From positions 7,564,001 to 7,628,000 of the forward strand of contig NZ_JAPELX010000001.1 in the NCBI RefSeq assembly GCF_026343335.1: DNA of 64,000 bases. The letters run 5' to 3'. The notes under the pieces were generated by a model. It saw nothing but the letters and a program-made list of their open reading frames with translations, searched no databases and was not told where the DNA came from. Shown here one piece after another: positions 44,924 to 53,752 of the stretch. The first letter of the stretch is position 1; each line of letters begins with the position of its first letter. The position numbers and the translations under genes were made by a program. Source of the stretch: Streptomyces sp. NBC_00078 (GTDB taxonomy: Bacteria; Actinomycetota; Actinomycetes; Streptomycetales; Streptomycetaceae).

Positions 44924-46435
44924 ATGTCGGAACACCTGCGCCAGGAAGTGTCGAGGGTCGTCGACCAGGAGGTGGCCAAGATCCTGGAACAGACCGACCG
45001 CGACGTGGCCCGTACGGTCAACCGTGCGCTGGGCGTGAGCGACGGCGCTCCGTCCTTCGACACCGCCCGCTGGCAGGCCCGGCTCGGCGAGCTCCTCGCC
45101 ACCCACCACATCCCCGGCGCCGCCCTGGCCGTGCTCGCCGGCGGCGAGATCCAGGAACTGGCCGCCGGCGTCCTGCACACCGGCACCGGCGTCGCGGTGA
45201 CCCCGGACTCCGTGTTCCAGATCGGCTCCGTCAGCAAGGGCTACACCGCCGCCATGGTGGTCCTGCTCGCCGACGCCGGGAAGCTGGACCTCGATGCGCC
45301 GGTCGCGGACGTCCTGCCGGACTTCGCGGTCGCCGACGCAGAGGCCACCCGGACGATCACGCCGCGCCAGCTGCTCAACCACACCAGCGGCATCGAGGGC
45401 GACTACGTCAACGACACCGGCCGGGGCGACGACTGCCTGGCCCGCTACATCGAGGGCGTACGGACCGTCGGACTGACCAACACGCCCGGCGTCACCATGT
45501 CGTACTCCAGCACCGCCTACAACGTCCTCGGCCGGATCGTCGAAGTGTTGACCGGCCAGACCTGGGACGAGGCGCTCAAGGAACTGCTCCTCGTCCCGCT
45601 CGGGCTGGAGCACACCATGACCCTGCCCGAGGAGGTGCTGCGCTTCCGCGCAGCCATGGGGCACATGGGCGAGCCGGGCGAGAGCCCCGTCCCCACCCCG
45701 CTCTGGAACATGCTGCCGCGCTCGGCCGGCCCGTACGGCGGGATCTGCGCGACCGCCGCCGACGTGGCCCGGTTCGCCCGGGCCTTCATGGACGACGGCG
45801 CCGCGCCGGACGGCATCCGGGTGCTGCCGGCCGGAGTGGTCGACGCGATGCTGACCCGCGAGGTCGAGATGCCCGACGAGTGGTTCCTCGGCGCCCACTG
45901 GGGCCTGGGCTGGGGCCTGTTCGAGTGGGACGGCGCGCGCGGCTTCGGCCACGACGGCAGCACCTTCGGTCAGCTCGCCTACCTGCGCGCCATCCCGGAG
46001 GGGGGCCTCGCCATCGCCCTGCTGACCAACGGCGGCGGCGCCGCGCCCAAGGTCTTCGAGACGCTCTGCCGCGAGCTCTGCGCCGAACTCGCCGGGGTCA
46101 CCACGCCCGGGTTCGCGCCGGCCGCCGAACCCCTGGCCGTGGAGACGGAGCCGTTCCTCGGCAGCTACAGGCGCGAGGGCTTCCTCATGACCATCGCCGA
46201 CGGCGACGGCGCCCCGGGGACACTACGGCTGAGGTACGAGGGCGCGGACGGCCTGGCGGGCACCTTCGACCCGCTGGTCTGGCACCTGACCCCGGTCTCG
46301 CACACACCGGCGAAGACGGTGTTCGCCGGCCGCCGCAACGAGAAGGACGCATGGATACCCGTCGTGTTCTACGCCCTCGCCGACGGCAGCCGGTACGTCC
46401 ACTTCGGCGTCCGGGCGACCGCCAAGTCCGCCTAG
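44924..46435 (+). CDS. Serine hydrolase, beta-lactamase/penicillin-binding fold
   Basis: A 503-residue beta-lactamase-family protein (PF00144). It has Ser102-x-x-Lys105 in IGSVSKGYTAA (nucleophile and base), YSSTAYNVLG where YxN is expected (YSS here), and GHDGS near residue 343 in place of KTG. No signal peptide is visible; the first 35 residues form a helical segment (VVDQEVAKILEQTDRDVART). Such proteins act as esterases, peptidases or D-aminopeptidases. The gene begins only 60 bp from the IS481 end, so its promoter may have been altered. A 12-bp-stem hairpin follows it. Confidence 0.85.
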   Translation: MSEHLRQEVSRVVDQEVAKILEQTDRDVARTVNRALGVSDGAPSFDTARWQARLGELLATHHIPGAALAVLAGGEIQELAAGVLHTGTGVAVTPDSVFQIGSVSKGYTAAMVVLLADAGKLDLDAPVADVLPDFAVADAEATRTITPRQLLNHTSGIEGDYVNDTGRGDDCLARYIEGVRTVGLTNTPGVTMSYSSTAYNVLGRIVEVLTGQTWDEALKELLLVPLGLEHTMTLPEEVLRFRAAMGHMGEPGESPVPTPLWNMLPRSAGPYGGICATAADVARFARAFMDDGAAPDGIRVLPAGVVDAMLTREVEMPDEWFLGAHWGLGWGLFEWDGARGFGHDGSTFGQLAYLRAIPEGGLAIALLTNGGGAAPKVFETLCRELCAELAGVTTPGFAPAAEPLAVETEPFLGSYRREGFLMTIADGDGAPGTLRLRYEGADGLAGTFDPLVWHLTPVSHTPAKTVFAGRRNEKDAWIPVVFYALADGSRYVHFGVRATAKSA

Positions 46436-46452
46436 GCACCTGCGCGCGTGTG

Positions 46453-46493
46453 TCCGGGGGTACGACCGGGGGTGCCCCTGCCGTACCCCCGGA
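46453..46493 (+). terminator. Hairpin after serine hydrolase gene
   Basis: TCCGGGGGTACG and CGTACCCCCGGA pair perfectly (12 bp) around a 17-nt loop that itself can pair GGGG with CCCC. It lies 17 bp after the stop codon. Confidence 0.65.
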
Positions 46494-47055
46494 TACCGGT
46501 CGGCCCCAGTACTCCGCTCGTGCTTCTCCGCGCGTCTGGGCCAGCGGGCTTGTTTCGGCGACGTCGAATGAGAATCCGCCGGCTGGAACGCGGCAGGACG
46601 ACGTCGGCTGGAACGCGACAGGACGACTCGTGTCCCGTCGCACTGCGTCCGGCGCGTGGTGGGGCTGCTGACCTGCGCGGTTGCCCGGTCGTACGCGACC
46701 GCCGGTGGCCGGGCGCTCTCAAGCGACCTGGATTTCGCGGACGTCTCGTTCGCGACAGATGGAGGAGCGCCCCCCAGAACCGCCAACCGTATCCGCCGGA
46801 GATCGCCGTCTCCATGGTGCTGAGATGTGGAAAGCCCCGAACCCGCCCTCGCCGCCTCGGATCTGCACGTGGTGATGTGCTGTGCGATGTGCACCTTTAC
46901 CTGTACGCGGTGCTGAGCTGCACGGTTAATCGGGGAGTCGAACCCCCGCGTTGCTCTTCACGCGCCAGGAGTGGGCTGGAAAACCGCCGGCCCTCGGTGT
47001 GTGCACGCCTCCGAAGCTGCTACCTGCTCCACATCAATCCAGCCTGCCGGACTAC
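46494..47055. other. Non-coding stretch with a 22-bp repeat and a tRNA-like T-arm
   Basis: No gene recognised. GGCTGGAACGCG(G/A)CAGGACGAC is repeated at 46581-46602 and 46606-46627. On the minus strand near 46925-46955 the sequence GCGGGGGTTCGACTCCCCG looks like the T-arm of a tRNA followed by ATTAACC. No complete cloverleaf can be drawn, so this is at most a tRNA 3'-end remnant such as an old attachment site. Confidence 0.4.
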
Positions 47056-47526
47056 TCAGTCCAGCAGATCGACCTCCCAGTTCGTACGCTGGATCCGCAC
47101 ATCGACCTCGCGGATCTCCCTGGCGAGGGCGTCCGCCTGACCGCGCAGTTCCGCGACCGGAAGCGCGGAAAGCATCATCAGCTCGGACCGAAGCTGCCGG
47201 CCGTATCCCCGCTCGCCCTGACCCGCCGCGGCGTCCGCAGCCGCGGAGATCACAGAATGACGCAACCGCAGGACATCCCGACGTGCGAGGGCATCGGTGA
47301 GCGTGCCGTCCGGACCCATCTCCACGGTGGCGTTGGTCCGGTTGATCCGCCGGATCAACGTTTCCAGAGCGTCCAGCACCCCACCGGCTTCAGCCAGCAG
47401 CTGAGCCGCGTCCTCGGCGGGCGTTTCCCCTTCCTGGTACCGCGCACTGCTGACGACACGCGCTCGCAGCTGTTCCACACGGCGCGTCGCCTCCGCACGT
47501 TCTGCCAGTGCCTCAGCAAGCTTCAC
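47056..47526 (-). CDS. DIP1984 family protein
   Basis: A 156-residue, mostly helical protein. It begins VKLAEALAERAEATRRVEQL and contains INRTNATVEMGPDGTLTDAL and RDVLRLRHSVI, hallmarks of the DIP1984/septicolysin-like family. The function of the family is unsettled. GTG 47526 with GGTGGAG upstream is preferred to the longer frame from 47640. Confidence 0.8.
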   Translation of the reverse strand: MKLAEALAERAEATRRVEQLRARVVSSARYQEGETPAEDAAQLLAEAGGVLDALETLIRRINRTNATVEMGPDGTLTDALARRDVLRLRHSVISAAADAAAGQGERGYGRQLRSELMMLSALPVAELRGQADALAREIREVDVRIQRTNWEVDLLD

Positions 47527-48276
<750 letters not shown>

Positions 48277-48294
48277 CGCTCACGCACCATCTGT

Positions 48295-48332
48295 AGCTGG
48301 GGCCCGCATCCTTCGGGGTGCGGGCCCCAGCT
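48295..48332 (+). terminator. Strong terminator after first cold-shock gene
   Basis: AGCTGGGGCCCGCA and TGCGGGCCCCAGCT form a perfect 14-bp stem closed by a UUCG-type loop region, 18 bp after the stop codon. Confidence 0.8.
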
Positions 48333-48619
48333 GCACGCATCTCCCGCAGCGGTTTCACCCGCGGGACGACTCGGAGGAATCCGCAGTCCCACCACACGCG
48401 GCTCCTCCTTCAGAGATGCAGGCGCATCCTGAAGAGCTGCACCGCAGTAGACGCCCGGATCTTACGTCCCCATCGCGTCACTCATTTCAGTACCTGGGTC
48501 GCGGAGTTCTCCGCCGGCCAGACCCGCTTTCTTTTACCGCCGGTCCATACTTGTAATTCTCCATGCCGCTCATCGCTGCGGGAATTCCTTGATATGTGCC
48601 ACATCGAGGAAGGTTCCGC
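48333..48619. other. Spacer upstream of DEAD-box helicase
   Basis: No gene seen. It contains the helicase promoter region; CGAGGAAGG is its ribosome-binding site. Confidence 0.35.
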
Positions 48620-50125
48620 ATGAACCGCACATACGCGAACGACCGCCCCGCCCGCGCCCGTCACGGCAATGCCGACGCCGGAAAGGGCGGCAGTCGCTTC
48701 GGCTCGCAGGCGCCGCGCCGTTCCAACGGCCCTGCCCGTTCCGGCGGTTACGGCCGCCAGTCCGCCCCGGTGCGGGGTGAGTTCGCGCTGCCCAGGACGA
48801 TCACCCCCGCACTGCCCGCCGTTGAAGGCTTCGCCGATCTCGCCATGCCCGAGCAACTGCTCGCCGAACTCGGCAGGCAGGGTGTGACCGTACCGTTCCC
48901 GATCCAGGGAGCGACGCTGCCGAACTCCCTGGCAGGCCGTGACGTCCTGGGCCGCGGGCGCACCGGTTCCGGCAAGACCCTCGCGTTCGGTCTCGCCCTG
49001 CTCGCCCGCACCGCCGGACAGCGAGCCGAGCCCCGCCGGCCGCTGGGGCTGATCCTCGTACCGACGCGCGAGCTGGCGCAGCAGGTGACCGACGCGCTCA
49101 CGCCGTACGCCCGTTCCGTCAGGCTGCGGCTCGCCACGGTGGTGGGCGGGATGTCCATCAGCCGGCAGGCCGGCGCGCTGCGCACCGGTAGCGAGGTCGT
49201 CGTCGCGACGCCCGGACGGCTCAAGGACCTCATCGACCGCGGCGACTGCCGGTTGGACCAGGTGGGCATCACGGTGCTGGACGAGGCCGACCAGATGGCC
49301 GACATGGGCTTTATGCCGCAGGTCACCGCACTGCTCGACCAGGTCCGCCCCGGGGGGCAGCGCATGCTGTTCTCCGCCACCTTGGACCGTAACGTCGACC
49401 TGCTGGTGCGCCGCTACCTGACCGACCCCGTCGTGCACTCGGTCGACCCGTCGGCCGGTGCGGTCACGACGATGGAGCACCACGTCCTGCACGTCCACGG
49501 CGCCGACAAGCACGCCGCCACGACCGAGATCGCCGCCCGCGACGGCCGCGTGATCATGTTCCTGGACACCAAGCACGCCGTCGACCGGCTGACCCAGCAC
49601 CTGCTCGACAGCGGGGTACGGGCCGCCGCGCTGCACGGGGGCAAGTCGCAGCCGCAGCGCACCCGCACGCTGGCGCAGTTCAAGACCGGTCACGTCAGTG
49701 TGCTGGTGGCGACCAACGTCGCGGCGCGGGGCATCCACGTCGACAACCTCGACCTCGTCGTCAACGTCGATCCGCCGACCGACCACAAGGACTACCTCCA
49801 CCGCGGCGGCCGTACCGCCCGCGCAGGTGAGTCCGGCAGCGTCGTCACGCTCGTCACACCGAACCAGCGCCGAGGCATGGTCCGCCTCATGTCGGACGCC
49901 GGAATCCGGCCGCAGACCACCCAGGTCCGCTCGGGCGACGAGGCCCTGAGCCGGATCACCGGAGCCCAGGCCCCGTCCGGCATCCCGGTCGTCATCACCG
50001 CACCGGTGGCCGAACGCCCCGAGCGCAGCGCCTCCTCCCGAGGCCGAGGCCGAGGGCGACGCCGCCCCGCCTCGGCGACCCGGCGCACCCCCGTACGCCA
50101 GTCCGTCTTCGACGCGGCGGCCTAG
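48620..50125 (+). CDS. DEAD-box RNA helicase
   Basis: A 501-residue DEAD-box helicase. The N-terminal 50 residues are basic and Gly-rich. Core motifs: FPIQGATLP (Q motif), GRGRTGSGKT (Walker A), PTRELAQQ, TPGRLKDLI, VLDEADQM, FSATLD, and in the second half LHGGKSQPQR, ATNVAARGIHV and HRGGRTARAG. The tail is Arg/Ser-rich. ATG 48620 has GAGGAAGG upstream. It lies in a cluster with cold-shock and CBS proteins, suggesting RNA remodelling under cold or stress. Confidence 0.93.
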   Translation: MNRTYANDRPARARHGNADAGKGGSRFGSQAPRRSNGPARSGGYGRQSAPVRGEFALPRTITPALPAVEGFADLAMPEQLLAELGRQGVTVPFPIQGATLPNSLAGRDVLGRGRTGSGKTLAFGLALLARTAGQRAEPRRPLGLILVPTRELAQQVTDALTPYARSVRLRLATVVGGMSISRQAGALRTGSEVVVATPGRLKDLIDRGDCRLDQVGITVLDEADQMADMGFMPQVTALLDQVRPGGQRMLFSATLDRNVDLLVRRYLTDPVVHSVDPSAGAVTTMEHHVLHVHGADKHAATTEIAARDGRVIMFLDTKHAVDRLTQHLLDSGVRAAALHGGKSQPQRTRTLAQFKTGHVSVLVATNVAARGIHVDNLDLVVNVDPPTDHKDYLHRGGRTARAGESGSVVTLVTPNQRRGMVRLMSDAGIRPQTTQVRSGDEALSRITGAQAPSGIPVVITAPVAERPERSASSRGRGRGRRRPASATRRTPVRQSVFDAAA

Positions 50126-50171
50126 AACATCCGTGATCAGGAAGCCGGCCCATCTCTGCAGGAGGCACCTT

Positions 50172-50576
50172 TTGACGCTGGTTCAGACGCAGCCCCGCCC
50201 GGCGAACGTCAACCCCCTACCCAGGACGGCGGTTGAGGTCATGGACGCGGCCGGACCGCAGGTCTGTGACGACATGAGCGTCGAGGTGGCGCTCGCCGTC
50301 ATGGGCGCCGCCCGCACGGGCCGACTGGTGGTCTGCGACCAGGACGACCAGCGCATCGGTCTGGTGACCCGAACCGACCTCCACGCCGTCCGTGACAGCT
50401 CCGCCTACACGGACCGTGTCCGACTGCGCGACATTCTCGGTGACCGTGGATCGTTCACCTCATCCGTGACCACGATGGGCGAAGCCGAGCGCATGATCCG
50501 TACCCGTCGGCCCGGTGTCCTGACGGTGGTCGACGAGCAAGGCGGCGCCCCGGGCATCCCCGCCCTCTGTCGCTGA
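50172..50576 (+). CDS. CBS domain-pair protein
   Basis: A 134-residue protein with two CBS repeats (AVEVMDAAGPQV...RLVVCDQDDQRIGLVTRTDL and a shorter second half with PGVLTVVDEQG). TTG 50172 is taken as start because GGAGG lies 6 nt upstream. CBS pairs bind adenine nucleotides and act as energy sensors. It follows the DEAD-box gene by 46 bp, probably in one operon. Confidence 0.8.
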   Translation: MTLVQTQPRPANVNPLPRTAVEVMDAAGPQVCDDMSVEVALAVMGAARTGRLVVCDQDDQRIGLVTRTDLHAVRDSSAYTDRVRLRDILGDRGSFTSSVTTMGEAERMIRTRRPGVLTVVDEQGGAPGIPALCR

Positions 50577-50627
50577 ACCGCCTCATCTTTGGTCGGGCCG
50601 TTCTCCTCTTTCCCTCTGTGAGGCCAC

Positions 50628-50936
50628 ATGCGCTGCGTCATCGCCCGCTTCCCCTTCGAGCTCACCAAGGGCGGCGTGCTGGAATCGATGAAGGGCATCA
50701 AGCCCGAACCGGTCACCGGCGAATCGGTGATCATCGGCCGTCGTCACTATCCCGTCAAGCAGGTCGGCCAGGTCATCACCCGCCAGGACCGGCGTGACTT
50801 CAGCGCCACCGAAGTCCTCCGGGCCATGGCTCAGCTCGGCTTCACCTGCCGCCCCCTCGCCAAGACCGCGCCTCTGGGCATCCTCAGCTCGCTGCAGCAC
50901 GCCTCCGCGATGCTCGGCGCCCCCGTCGCGGTCTGA
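50628..50936 (+). CDS. SCO5918 family protein
   Basis: A 102-residue protein beginning MRCVIARFPFELTKGGVLES with an IIGRRHYPVKQVGQVITRQD core. It matches the small Streptomyces family known by the S. coelicolor gene number SCO5918, which is found beside a DEAD-box helicase and cold-shock gene as here. Function unknown. It ends the cluster before a very stable hairpin. Confidence 0.75.
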   Translation: MRCVIARFPFELTKGGVLESMKGIKPEPVTGESVIIGRRHYPVKQVGQVITRQDRRDFSATEVLRAMAQLGFTCRPLAKTAPLGILSSLQHASAMLGAPVAV

Positions 50937-50965
50937 CCGGCGTAAACAGGCACAAGCCGACATCT

Positions 50966-51017
50966 GACCAGCAGTGTGGGCCCGACCGGTACGCCGGTCG
51001 GGCCCACACTGCTGGTC
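50966..51017 (+). terminator. Very stable 24-bp hairpin at cluster end
   Basis: A perfect 24-bp inverted repeat with a 4-nt loop (TACG). It starts 29 bp after the SCO5918-type gene, faces the convergent GvpU-like gene, and can terminate from both sides. Confidence 0.85.
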
Positions 51018-51039
51018 AACGGGTTTCCGTCGCCGTCGC

Positions 51040-51399
51040 TCAGTGGTCGGAGTAGCTGAAGTCGCCCACGGTCCAGGCGTTGACGTCCTTGATCGCGACC
51101 CGGTACATCCCGCCCGTCTCCGGGATCCCCACCGTGCCCTGGAGGATCCGGGCGACATGGAAGTGCAGATGCGTGGGCGGCCCGTCCTCCTTCACAGGGG
51201 CGTCGAAGACGGCGGCGAACTCGCCCAAGCGGGCGGAATCCCTCAGCACGTCCGACACCCTCTGCCTCCACACCGCTTCAGGAGCCAGGCGGCCGGTGAT
51301 GACCGCGCCACCGGTGACCACGGTCAGGGACATCTGATTGCTCTGCCCGGACTCCACCAGCGAGGCGACGTCAACGAGCAGTTCGTCAGGCTTCGACAT
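51040..51399 (-). CDS. GvpU-like gas vesicle accessory protein
   Basis: A 119-residue protein starting at ATG 51399 (MSKPDELLVDVASLVESG). The order of segments LTVVTGGAVITGRL, HLHFHVARI and PETGGMYRVAIKDVNAWTVG resembles GvpU, a small accessory protein of gas vesicle clusters. No structural gvp genes are in the window, so it is an orphan here and may have another role. The longer frame to 51528 lacks support. Confidence 0.6.
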   Translation of the reverse strand: MSKPDELLVDVASLVESGQSNQMSLTVVTGGAVITGRLAPEAVWRQRVSDVLRDSARLGEFAAVFDAPVKEDGPPTHLHFHVARILQGTVGIPETGGMYRVAIKDVNAWTVGDFSYSDH

Positions 51400-52399
51400 G
51401 ACGCGGACTATATTCGCCGACCGTCCGGCTGCCCAAGTGGTGGTGCCATCGGGCAAGGCAGGCGGCCACGGTCTTGCCGCCTGAGACCCGGCCATTACCG
51501 CCGTGGCGTGGGCGAGGCGGGTGACCATGGGCCGGCCGAAGCCCCCAGCACAGCCGGTTCAGGCCAGAGAGCGCATGCGCGCGCCGGCTGCGGTCGCGAA
51601 CGGACCTCGATGGCATCGGTGGCGGTGAGTCACCGCAAGCGCCGGACTGAGCCTCGGTGCTTCTTGAGCCATCCATGGACCGTTCGAGGCGGACTGGCTG
51701 AGGCGGACCGGTCGAGGCGGATTACTTCATCTTCGAGCGCGCGGAAATCTGTGCTGGCTGGAGTAGACATTGGGTGGCGGTGTGGTTATGGTTTCTCTTG
51801 TAGCCGAGATCGAGCGAGCCCGGCAGAGATGAACTGCCGGGCAGTTGGACGCAGTTGTAGTTGGCAGGACGGTGCGGTGGTGGAGTCCCGAAGCCAGAGC
51901 GGTTGCAGGACGGCGACGGGACTGACGACCGGACCGGGTGGCCCGCAGTGATCAGGGGCCGCCATGAGCAGTACCGCAGTGGCAGTACAGGTAAGTGAAG
52001 GTTCGCAGTACCCAGCAGTGAAGTCAGTGAGCAGTACCCCGGTGAAGGCGTCGGCTGCGGGCGCGCGTACCGGGAGGTTCGGCAGTGGGGTTCCAAGCCA
52101 GAGCAGACGCAGGACGGGCGACGGGGCTGGCTGCCGAAGAGTGGCGCAGTTCGAGGCCACCAGCAGTTCGCAGTTTCCGTAGGTGAGTAGTTGACCAAGA
52201 GGGAAGAACGGAGGAGCCGAGCGCCATCAGGATCGCCCGGGAGGAAGTGTTGGGCCCGGGTACCGCAGGACATCGACAGTGAGGTGGTCTCCGGTCAAGC
52301 AACCGCGATCCCCGCGCCCCCGACAGTGTCTCGGTCGGGTCCGCGGAAACAGAGGGCCGGTGCAGTATCAGGGCCGGCAGATGGTGTAGTTGTTCCTTC
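51400..52399 (+). other. GCAGT-rich non-coding stretch upstream of a MerR-type gene
   Basis: About 1 kb without a convincing gene. Between 51840 and 52180 GCAGT recurs more than ten times on the plus strand, and two related segments containing CCAGAGC-N-GCAGGACGG are present near 51893 and 52093. A perfect 9-bp hairpin (GCCCGGCAG/CTGCCGGGC) is at 51818-51842. It may be a structured untranslated leader, a small RNA or a regulatory region; nothing else was recognised. Confidence 0.55.
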
Positions 52400-52432
52400 G
52401 GGGCCCTGGTGCCAGTACGGCGCCAGGGCCCC
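52400..52432 (+). terminator. Stem-loop just upstream of MerR-type gene
   Basis: A 14-bp stem (GGGGCCCTGGTGCC with GGCGCCAGGGCCCC, one wobble) and loop AGTAC, ending 25 bp before the MerR-type start. It could end a leader transcript or act as an attenuator. Confidence 0.6.
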
Positions 52433-52457
52433 TCGACGCGTTCCACAGAGAGGTGCA

Positions 52458-52796
52458 ATGACCGCAGACGACACGTTCGGCCGTCTCGATGACGACGACT
52501 ACCCCGCCTACACCATGGGCCGGGCCGCCGAGATGCTCGGCACCACCCAGGGCTTCCTCCGCGCCATCGGCGAGGCCCGTCTCATCACACCGCTGCGTTC
52601 CGCGGGCGGCCACCGCCGCTACTCCCGCTACCAGTTGCGCATCGCGGCCCGCGCCCGGGAACTCGTCGACCACGGGACCCCCATCGAGGCCGCCTGCCGG
52701 ATCGTCATCCTCGAAGACCAGCTCGAGGAAGCCCAGCGCCTCAACGCCGAATATCGCCGTGCCGCCGAATCAGCGAACCCAACGGCAGCAGCATGA
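52458..52796 (+). CDS. MerR-type HTH protein
   Basis: A 112-residue DNA-binding protein with one MerR-type winged HTH (YTMGRAAEMLGTTQGFLRAI then PLRSAGGHRRYSRYQL) and a short C-terminal coiled coil. It has no effector domain. AGAGAGG precedes the ATG. It lies 242 bp before the second cold-shock gene, same strand, and may regulate it. Confidence 0.85.
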   Translation: MTADDTFGRLDDDDYPAYTMGRAAEMLGTTQGFLRAIGEARLITPLRSAGGHRRYSRYQLRIAARARELVDHGTPIEAACRIVILEDQLEEAQRLNAEYRRAAESANPTAAA

Positions 52797-52929
52797 GATG
52801 AGCGTGCCCGTCAGCGTCGGCGGGCACCGCACTCACGGTCCCGGTGTGCGGCATGATCGTTCCCTCTGGTGACGCGGTGAGTGGGCGTGTAGCGTCTGCG
52901 TCGGCTGTCGTGGTTCGGAATTCCCTCTT

Positions 52930-52955
52930 GCCCACGCCTATGGTGTGGGCGTTTT
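52930..52955 (+). terminator. Intrinsic terminator before second cold-shock gene
   Basis: GCCCACGCC and GGTGTGGGC pair around TAT and are followed by GTTTT. It can terminate the MerR-type transcript or attenuate read-through into the cold-shock gene. Confidence 0.65.
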
Positions 52956-53038
52956 GCTGTGCTGTGCCGCAGGGACCAGGACGATCACCTCCGCCTGCCA
53001 CTGGAGTGGAAGGCGTTCATCGACTGGAAGGCATGACC

Positions 53039-53242
53039 ATGGCTACGGGAACTGTGAAGTGGTTCAACGCGGAAAAGGGCTTCGGCTTCATCGCCCAGGA
53101 CGGCGGCGGCCCGGATGTCTTCGCGCACTACTCCGCGATCAACTCCACGGGCTTTCGTGAGCTGCAGGAGGGCCAGGCCGTGACGTTCGACGTCACCCAG
53201 GGCCAGAAGGGTCCGCAGGCCGAGAACATCAACCTGGCCTGA
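53039..53242 (+). CDS. Second cold-shock protein (CspA family)
   Basis: A 67-residue protein, near-identical to the one at 48073 (KGFGFIAQ and VFAHY motifs). ATG 53039 is preferred over 53033 because GAAGG then has a better spacing. A recent duplicate or maintained paralogue. Confidence 0.95.
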   Translation: MATGTVKWFNAEKGFGFIAQDGGGPDVFAHYSAINSTGFRELQEGQAVTFDVTQGQKGPQAENINLA

Positions 53243-53752
53243 CCTCGCAGACCTGCCCGAGGGATCGCGCACGCCGCGTCCCGTGGCCGCCCCCCGGGCG
53301 GGCCCTGCCGCCCACTGGATGAAGGTGCCTGCTCTCGTGTCGGGCCGGGCGACAGTGTCGCCGGGCACGGGAGGCATCTCATCGACGGCCGACAGGACCC
53401 GCCGGGCCAGGGCGATGCTCTCTCCTGCCGGGGAACGTCACCAGGCGACCATGCGGGGGAGGGGGCTCACTCGGTTGTTGCTCTCGATGGAACGTGGCCG
53501 AACCGGCTGAACCGGCCGAACCGGCCGAACGGGCCGAACCGGTCAGGCCGAGGCTGCGTGACTGTGGTTCCCCCGAGATGCGGGGCATGGTGACAGAGGG
53601 TCAGATGGTTCTCCTTGGGGCGTGTCCCGATGACTCATCACGTGGAGCGCGTTGCCACCCCGGTATGCCGGGGTGGCTGCTGACTCCCGTGCCCGGCCGC
53701 GGTGCTGGCGGGACCGCGACCGGCACCGGCGACCGCGCTGCCGGGCCGTGGC
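53243..53752. other. Intergenic stretch with 9-bp tandem repeat
   Basis: No gene recognised. At 53500-53544 five copies of a 9-bp unit related to GAACCGGCC run head to tail. Confidence 0.5.

Noticed and set aside
46923-46999. Complete tRNA gene on the minus strand
   Set aside because: Only a T-arm-like segment fits; no D-arm, anticodon arm or matching acceptor stem could be found.
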